Source: Holophagaceae bacterium (GTDB lineage: Bacteria > Acidobacteriota > Holophagae > Holophagales > Holophagaceae). Taken from it: a stretch of 17,438 bases of DNA. The notes under the pieces are model-generated. The model was not told the origin of the DNA, did no database searches, and saw nothing but the letters and a program-made list of their open reading frames with translations. The stretch is taken from the NCBI GenBank assembly GCA_025353305.1, contig JANXQX010000054.1, forward strand, positions 1 to 17,438, in the 5' to 3' direction. The position numbers and the translations under genes were made by a program. Numbering within the stretch: position 1 is the first letter of the stretch; every line of letters begins with the position of its first letter. Of this stretch, positions 12,594-17,438 are shown piece by piece.

Positions 12594-14540
12594 ATGGCCC
12601 ATCCCCGAATCCGCCCCACCCGTCTCCTGGCTCTGTTCTTCGTTGGTCCATCCTTCCTGTTGATCCTGCTGATTCTGGCTTACCTGCGGTTCAAACTCGC
12701 AAAGGCTGGAATCTCCGGCTGGATCCAGGAATCTCTTGGTTACCGGCCGATCAAGGCGTTTGGCATTCAATACGCACTGAGGATTCTCTTGCCTATTTAC
12801 TTGGCGGCGGGCCTCATGGCTTGGCTCAGCACGTTGTTTCCGGGTATGCTTTCCCGCACCAACTGGCTGAAAGAGTGGAAGGGCCGGGAAGCTTTGGCCT
12901 TCGGAATCTCGGCCCTGCTCTGGATGCATCTCGTGCTCTGGTGGCAGGTGCCGCCGACCCTATGGGTGCTTCCTGGGCTGCGCGGAATCCCCTTCTGGCT
13001 GTTGTTCCCTCTGCTTGCAGCCTTGGCGCTCGCATTCCCCATCACCTGGTTGTTTCGCCTTAGGGATTCCAGTTATTTCCGACGCTCGGCCACATTCGCC
13101 TGTTGGCTCCTCCTCTGGTCTGGCCTCGCCTACGCGCCCCAGTGGCTTCCGCGCCTCAGGCCTGAGGCCAGGGGTGGGGATCAACCCTGCAAGGTGCTGT
13201 TCCTGGGCGTGGACGGGCTGCGCTCGGACACCTTCCTGGCGCGATCTGAGTCTTTTCATGGAATCCGATATCAGAATGCCTATACGGTGATTCCGGCCAC
13301 GCGAATGCTCTGGCACATTCTCTGGGGCGGCGATGCCATGACCTACACCATCGGCCATGTGGCCCCCTCTACCGAGGAGTTTGAGCACCCCCACGATCTG
13401 ACTCTCCTGCGGGATGCGAAAGCCAAGGGATGGAAACCGCGATTTTACATCGATGATGGTGGAACCATCGGGACAGTGGGCCGCCACATGGACTTCGATG
13501 ATGTCCTGATGCCCGCCACAGGCTGGGAGAACTTCGTCAACTCCAACCTGGCAGTGAGTTTCCCGCTTTATGCCGTTTGGGAGAATTGGTTCAAACCCTT
13601 TCCGACCACGAACCCTTGGGCTTCCATGGATGAAGGATTGAAGGAGGCTTTGCGCTTGGGGCGTGGAAGTAGCTGGGTCATGTTCCATACCTGCTTGGCC
13701 CACCAACCCATCTTCCTGACGAGGCAAGAATTGAAGGACACAGGTCGCTGGTGGACCCTGGCACCCAAGGAGTGCGAACCTGTGGTTCATATCGGCTTCG
13801 TCACCCGTAAAGATGTCATGGAGGCGAATCCCAGGACGAACCCCTTCAAGGTCTATGAGATTCGTATGGCTAGCATCCTGAAGGCGTGGGAGCCCATCTG
13901 GAATGCACTTGACCAGGATCCGCAGTACAAAGGGGCCACCCGCGCACTGTTTTCAGATCATGGGGAACGGTTCCACAACGTAGCCAATGGATTCCAGCTT
14001 GTGGGAGTCCACGGTTTCAATCTTGACCCCTGGGAATGCCGTGTGGCACTGCTCATGGCCGGGCCGGGCTTCTCAGATAAAGTTGACCCAAAACCCAGGA
14101 AGGGAACCACGAGCCTCCTTGGGTTCACGGATGGCGTCCAGCGCCTGCTTTCAGACAAGGGGCCATTTGATGCGGCCTTTTTCGAGGGAAGCGAACCCAT
14201 TGCCCCGATCCGCTTTCACACCATGGCGACTTCTGCTTTTGGGGAAGAACCTAATAAATTCCGGGCGGAACCCGAAAAAAATCTGGCAATAAGTACCTAC
14301 ATCGCCCCGGGAGGCATCTGGTTCACCAAATACGACAAGAGTGTGGAGGAGCGGGCCAAGGACGCCAGTGTGGCCTACGCCGAGGGTCCTGATCTCCACG
14401 TTTTTAAACCTTTGGAGGGAGGCGGCGCGAAGGCCTTCCACTATCGAGGATACGAGATTATCTCCACGGTAGACATTGATGAAAAAACCTTTAAAGAGGA
14501 GAAAAGCAAGGTCGAATCCATGCTTATGCGAGGGAGATGA
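12594..14540 (+). CDS. Membrane-anchored sulfatase-like/alkaline-phosphatase-superfamily enzyme
   Basis: The 648-residue protein has about five hydrophobic segments in its first ~185 residues and then a large, presumably periplasmic, catalytic domain, the layout of EptA, LtaS and related phospho-group transferases. Metal-site motifs are VLFLGVDGLRSDT (D207), H370 in CLAHQP, SDHGERF at 454-460 and GVHG (H473). The nucleophile position appears to be T236 in VIPATRMLWHILWGG. A Thr rather than the Cys/Ser of sulfatases points to phospho-transfer chemistry. In Neisseria a member of this superfamily (PptA) adds phospho-groups to pilin. Position right after two pilin genes makes pilin a candidate acceptor, but lipid or glycan acceptors are equally possible. 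ATG 12594 has only a weak AAGG 13 bases upstream and follows a terminator, so expression may depend on read-through or an unseen promoter. Confidence 0.75.
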   Translation: MAHPRIRPTRLLALFFVGPSFLLILLILAYLRFKLAKAGISGWIQESLGYRPIKAFGIQYALRILLPIYLAAGLMAWLSTLFPGMLSRTNWLKEWKGREALAFGISALLWMHLVLWWQVPPTLWVLPGLRGIPFWLLFPLLAALALAFPITWLFRLRDSSYFRRSATFACWLLLWSGLAYAPQWLPRLRPEARGGDQPCKVLFLGVDGLRSDTFLARSESFHGIRYQNAYTVIPATRMLWHILWGGDAMTYTIGHVAPSTEEFEHPHDLTLLRDAKAKGWKPRFYIDDGGTIGTVGRHMDFDDVLMPATGWENFVNSNLAVSFPLYAVWENWFKPFPTTNPWASMDEGLKEALRLGRGSSWVMFHTCLAHQPIFLTRQELKDTGRWWTLAPKECEPVVHIGFVTRKDVMEANPRTNPFKVYEIRMASILKAWEPIWNALDQDPQYKGATRALFSDHGERFHNVANGFQLVGVHGFNLDPWECRVALLMAGPGFSDKVDPKPRKGTTSLLGFTDGVQRLLSDKGPFDAAFFEGSEPIAPIRFHTMATSAFGEEPNKFRAEPEKNLAISTYIAPGGIWFTKYDKSVEERAKDASVAYAEGPDLHVFKPLEGGGAKAFHYRGYEIISTVDIDEKTFKEEKSKVESMLMRGR

Positions 14541-14546
14541 CCCTAA

Positions 14547-15035
14547 TTAATGTTTTTGATACGCGGTGATCCCAACCACACCAGGCAATGCTGTCGCAGT
14601 GCCATCCAACTGCCGCCCAGCCTGATCGGTTTGGATGACAACGGCATTGCCCATTTTAGGGTCCGTGACGTTCATCAGATAGGCAAGCCCACTATTTGCA
14701 AAAACTAAACTGAAATTCATCTTGCTGGCGCCTTTGACCACAAATCCAGGAACCGGATTAATTGTGGAGGAAGGAAGGGCGCCGGAAGCGGTCCAGGCCA
14801 GCGTGAGGCCCGAGGCAGCGTAGATCCCTGTTTCCGCTTTGCGTGACTCCAGGGCCATGCGAAGCACTTGGGCGTTGGTGTTGGCATCGCCGATGATGCG
14901 GGCCCTGCGCCGTTGGTTCATGAAAGAAGGAACCGCAATCGCAGAAATGATCGCGATGATCGCCAGTACCAGGAGTATTTCAATAAGGCTGAAGCCCGGT
15001 TGTTTCGAGGATGCTCTTTCGGCATTCATCTTCAT
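14547..15035 (-). CDS. Type IV prepilin-like protein (minor pilin or pseudopilin)
   Basis: The 162-residue protein has a 14-residue leader ending KQPG, cleavage before F15, then FSLIEILLVLAIIAIISAIA with Glu5 of the mature chain (E19). The mature part is ~148 residues, lacks cysteine and is quite different from the two major pilins beyond the N-terminal helix. Three close ATGs are possible (15038, 15035, 15029); 15035 is chosen because GGAGG lies six bases upstream. It is the last gene of the pilT-pilC-pilin run, 89 bp after pilC, and ends six bases from the convergent membrane enzyme gene. A minor pilin, a pseudopilin or a third major-type pilin are all possible. I find no terminator after it; the convergent genes may share one by collision. 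Confidence 0.85.
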   Translation of the reverse strand: MKMNAERASSKQPGFSLIEILLVLAIIAIISAIAVPSFMNQRRRARIIGDANTNAQVLRMALESRKAETGIYAASGLTLAWTASGALPSSTINPVPGFVVKGASKMNFSLVFANSGLAYLMNVTDPKMGNAVVIQTDQAGRQLDGTATALPGVVGITAYQKH

Positions 15036-15124
15036 CATTCGCCTCCATGGCGGGAGTGACCCTGCAAGCAATGCATGCAATGCAAGAAAGATGCGGGTCT
15101 GTGATCCGTTAATCTGTCGAGCTG
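15036..15124. other. Short spacer between pilC and prepilin gene
   Basis: This spacer has the prepilin ribosome-binding site GGAGG and a small repetitive stretch at 15063-15086 made of GCAATGCA and related units, centred on a TGCATGCA palindrome. The prepilin frame stays open through it to a TTG that overlaps the pilC stop, but that would give an implausible 45-residue leader. Confidence 0.5.
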
Positions 15125-16327
15125 TCAATCCTTTCCAACCACGTTGGCGAGCTGGAAAATGGGCATGTACATGGCAACGACGATGAATCCGATGATGCCG
15201 CCCAGCATGGCGATCATGACGGGTTCCATCAGGCTGGTCAGTCCCGCCACCGCATTGTCCACTTCATCTTCATAGAAATCCGCAACCTTGGAGAGCATGG
15301 CGTCCAGGGCGCCCGTGGCTTCGCCAACACCCACCATTTGCACGACCATGGGTGGGAACACTTTGGTCTCGGCCAGCGGGGTGGCGATGTTCCGGCCCTG
15401 CTCCACCGCCTCTTTGGCCTTGAGAATCGCGTTCTGGCACACCTGGTTGCCTGAGGTCCGGGCGGTGATATCCATGCCTTCCAGGATGGGGACGCCCGAG
15501 CTGATCAAGGTGCCCAGAGTCCGGCAGAAGCGCGCAACGGCGACCTTCAGAAGAATGTCGCCAAGCACAGGGATCTTGAGGGTGAGAGCGTCTATTTGCA
15601 ATTTCCCGGCGACAGTCCTGTAGTACTGCTTGACACCGAAATAGATCAGCAAGGCAAAAGCAATAACGATGTATGAGTAACGGATCAGGACGTTGGACAT
15701 GCCGATACAAATGCGGGTCGGCAATGGCAGGGTAGAACCCAATCCTTCATACATGGCGCTGAACACCGGGATGACCTTGACCATGATGATCACCACCACG
15801 ATCAGCGCGATGCTGATGACCGCGATGGGGTAGATCATGGCGCTTTTGACTTTGGCCGTGAGTTTGACGGCTTTTTCGATATAGCCCGAAAGCCGTTGCA
15901 GGATCACGTCGAGAATACCGCCTGTTTCACCCGCACCGACCATGTTCACGTAGAGGTCGTTGAAGGCCTTGGGGTGTTTGGATAGGGCGGTCTGCAGAGT
16001 CGCGCCCTGTTCGACATCCTGACGCACCGCAGCGATGATCTTCTGGAAGCCTTTGTCTTCTTGTTGGGCGCCAAGAATCTCAAGACATTGGACAAGGGGC
16101 AGGCCCGCATCGATCATCACGCTGAATTGGCGGGTGAACACCGCCAGATCCTTTTGATTGACCTTACCTAGGCTCTTGGTGCCAGCGGATTGCTGGGCCT
16201 TGATGGAAATGATCTGGATGCCATTGCGCTTAAGTGTCACAGAGGCTGCGTCTTTGCTGTCAGACACGATGAGGCCCTCTTGGACCTCGCCCAATCTATT
16301 CTTGCCTTTCCATGCGTATGCAGGCAT
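15125..16327 (-). CDS. pilC: Type IV pilus inner-membrane platform protein PilC
   Basis: The 400-residue protein is the GspF/PilC inner-membrane platform that links the PilB/PilT motors to the growing pilus. It opens with the usual MPAYAWKGKN-type N-terminus, has the first T2SSF domain with FTRQFSVMIDAGLPLVQCLEIL near 64-85 and GAGETGG at 132-138, and a second repeat with FCRTLGTLISSGVPILEGMDI and GVGEATGALDAM. Hydrophobic segments follow each repeat (about 164-188, 215-235 and 370-392). Length equals the family norm. The ATG at 16327 follows AGAGG seven bases upstream. It lies 108 bp after pilT and 89 bp before the prepilin gene, the conserved motor gene order. Identification is secure. Confidence 0.97.
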   Translation of the reverse strand: MPAYAWKGKNRLGEVQEGLIVSDSKDAASVTLKRNGIQIISIKAQQSAGTKSLGKVNQKDLAVFTRQFSVMIDAGLPLVQCLEILGAQQEDKGFQKIIAAVRQDVEQGATLQTALSKHPKAFNDLYVNMVGAGETGGILDVILQRLSGYIEKAVKLTAKVKSAMIYPIAVISIALIVVVIIMVKVIPVFSAMYEGLGSTLPLPTRICIGMSNVLIRYSYIVIAFALLIYFGVKQYYRTVAGKLQIDALTLKIPVLGDILLKVAVARFCRTLGTLISSGVPILEGMDITARTSGNQVCQNAILKAKEAVEQGRNIATPLAETKVFPPMVVQMVGVGEATGALDAMLSKVADFYEDEVDNAVAGLTSLMEPVMIAMLGGIIGFIVVAMYMPIFQLANVVGKD

Positions 16328-16435
16328 CGGAAACCTCTTTTACAGGTGGCTGGACATTGCTTGGATCAGCATAGGGTGAAGAATTGATATTGGAAAGGGT
16401 TGGGCAAAAATCACCTGGCTATCATTTATAACCGC
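16328..16435. other. 108-bp gap between pilT and pilC
   Basis: No gene or clear terminator is present. A weak stem (GGTTAT/ATAGCC, one wobble pair) follows the pilT stop but lacks a T-run. The pilC ribosome-binding site AGAGG lies at its end. Read-through from pilT is likely. Confidence 0.4.
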
Positions 16436-17438
16436 CTACGAGTATTTGATGTTGGGGTTCCTGCCGCCAAGCAGCCCCCCGAGCCCACCGGGCTTGGGTT
16501 GCGGGGCCTGCGGCGCCATATTGACGGTTCCCACCCCCCGGTTGACCAATTCGCGCAATTCATCGTGGTTGCTTGAGAATTCAGTGGCCATATCCTGGGT
16601 GATCTCCCCCTTGATCACCAATTCAGCAAGGCTCTGGTTGAAAGTCTGCATCCCGAACTTGATCTGGCCTGTCTGCATGGAACTATAGATCTGGTGCACC
16701 TTGTCCTCCCGAATCAGATTGCGGATGGCTGAGTTGGGAATCATGACTTCCAAGGCCAAGGCCCTGCCCTTTCCGCTGGCTTTCGGAATGAGGCTTTGGC
16801 AGACGACCCCTTCGAGCACCAGGGAAAGCTGGGCTCGCACTTGGCTCTGCTGGTGGCTGGGGAACACGTCGATGATGCGGTTGATGGTCTGGGTGGCCGA
16901 ATTCGTGTGAAGGGTCCCAAAGGTCAAATGTCCTGTCTCTGCGATGGTAAGGGCCGACTCGATGGTTTCCAAGTCGCGCATCTCGCCGACCAGCACCACA
17001 TCGGGATCCTGGCGAAGGGCTGAGCGCAGCGCCTTCTTGAAGCTGTGGGTGTCTGCGTGGATCTCCCGCTGGTTCACGAGGCTGCGTTTGTGCTTGTGGA
17101 CGTACTCCACCGGGTCTTCAATGGTGAGGATGTGCAGCGGCTCATCCGTGTTGATCTTGTCCACCATGGCGGCGAGCGTTGTGGACTTGCCTGAACCGGT
17201 CACGCCAGTCACCAGCACGAGACCCCGTGGCTTATCACAGAGGGTCTGAATGACCGGAGGAAGGCCCAATTGCTCAAAGGAGCGGATGTTCTCAGGGATG
17301 GTGCGGAAGACGCCGGCGGTGGCGCCGCGCTGGTTGAACACGTTAGCGCGGAACCTGGCGATGCCCTGAAGGCCGAAGGAGAAATCCACTTCCAGGTCTT
17401 CTTCAAGGCGGTGCTTCTGCTGGTCGGTCATCACGCCG
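16436..17438 (-). CDS. pilT: Type IV pilus retraction ATPase PilT (partial, 5' end outside window)
   Basis: About 333 C-terminal residues are present; the frame is open to the right edge, and the first residues (TDQQKHRLEEDLEVDFSF) correspond to the end of the PilT N-terminal PAS-like domain, so a few dozen N-terminal residues lie outside. Motifs are Walker A GVTGSGKST, Asp box LTIEDPVEYVH, Walker B DPDVVLVGEMRD, His box TGHLTFGTLHTNSA and the PilT hallmark AIRNLIRED, which separates PilT from PilB. PilT is the hexameric cytoplasmic ATPase that powers pilus retraction. The tail is extended by a Gly/Pro-rich stretch (APQPKPGGLGGLLGG) after the usual end, probably disordered. pilC follows downstream; pilB is expected upstream, beyond the window. 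Confidence 0.96.
   Translation of the reverse strand, partial: GVMTDQQKHRLEEDLEVDFSFGLQGIARFRANVFNQRGATAGVFRTIPENIRSFEQLGLPPVIQTLCDKPRGLVLVTGVTGSGKSTTLAAMVDKINTDEPLHILTIEDPVEYVHKHKRSLVNQREIHADTHSFKKALRSALRQDPDVVLVGEMRDLETIESALTIAETGHLTFGTLHTNSATQTINRIIDVFPSHQQSQVRAQLSLVLEGVVCQSLIPKASGKGRALALEVMIPNSAIRNLIREDKVHQIYSSMQTGQIKFGMQTFNQSLAELVIKGEITQDMATEFSSNHDELRELVNRGVGTVNMAPQAPQPKPGGLGGLLGGRNPNIKYS

Noticed and set aside
12960..13790. 276-residue minus-strand open frame inside the sulfatase-like gene
   Set aside because: It is a shadow of a well-supported gene with clear catalytic motifs; its composition is Pro/Arg/Gln-rich and shows no domain.
15063..15086. GCAATGCA-type short repeats as a possible CRISPR or iteron array
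   Set aside because: Only two to three overlapping units with no spacers; too small to be either.
15036..15128. Extended N-terminus of the prepilin starting at a TTG overlapping the pilC stop
   Set aside because: It would give a 45-residue leader, far longer than normal prepilin leaders, and a GGAGG site sits right before the internal ATGs.

Overview
The window looks like a chromosomal segment of a Gram-negative, Type IV-piliated bacterium. Pilin sequence style and the PilT-PilC-prepilin order suggest an Acidobacteriota/Holophagae-type genome (Geothrix or Holophaga relatives). That placement is an inference from general resemblance, not a search result. There are no rRNA or tRNA genes, no CRISPR array and no insertion sequence that I can recognise.

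Left part (1-9147, all minus strand, transcribed right to left): a surface-polysaccharide or sugar-modification cluster. In transcription order it encodes an NAD-dependent epimerase/dehydratase, a short NeuB-like PEP-condensing sugar-acid synthase, a KdsC-like HAD phosphatase, a thiamine-pyrophosphate enzyme of the acetolactate-synthase family, an FkbM methyltransferase, a radical SAM/SPASM enzyme, a GtrB/ArnC-like polyprenyl-phosphate glycosyltransferase, a NovU/TylC3-type C-methyltransferase and the start of a GtrA-like flippase. NeuB-like, HAD and TPP genes are joined by 4-nt GTGA and ATGA overlaps, so they are almost certainly co-translated. They suggest a route in which PEP is condensed with a sugar, the product is dephosphorylated, and a TPP enzyme then acts on a 2-keto acid or keto sugar. 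The GtrB and GtrA pair suggests lipid-linked transfer of a sugar across the inner membrane. No cytidylyltransferase or aminotransferase is present in the window. Base composition is uneven: 481-600 is 25% GC, whereas a sampled stretch in the pilus region (12961-13020) is 60%. This suggests a patchwork, probably horizontally acquired cluster.

Middle part (9259-14540): a multi-membrane-span GT-C glycosyltransferase (minus) faces a tandem pair of nearly identical major Type IV pilin genes (plus, 798 bp apart). Each pilin copy carries its own sigma-54-like promoter, ribosome-binding site and Rho-independent terminator. The pair is followed by a membrane-anchored alkaline-phosphatase-superfamily enzyme (plus) resembling phospho-group transferases. 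The layout suggests a pilin-plus-pilin-modification locus, which is the most interesting hypothesis here together with the TPP/NeuB module.

Right part (14547-17438, minus strand): pilT (5' end outside the window), pilC, and a third, divergent prepilin. This is the conserved pilus motor block; pilB probably lies beyond the right edge.
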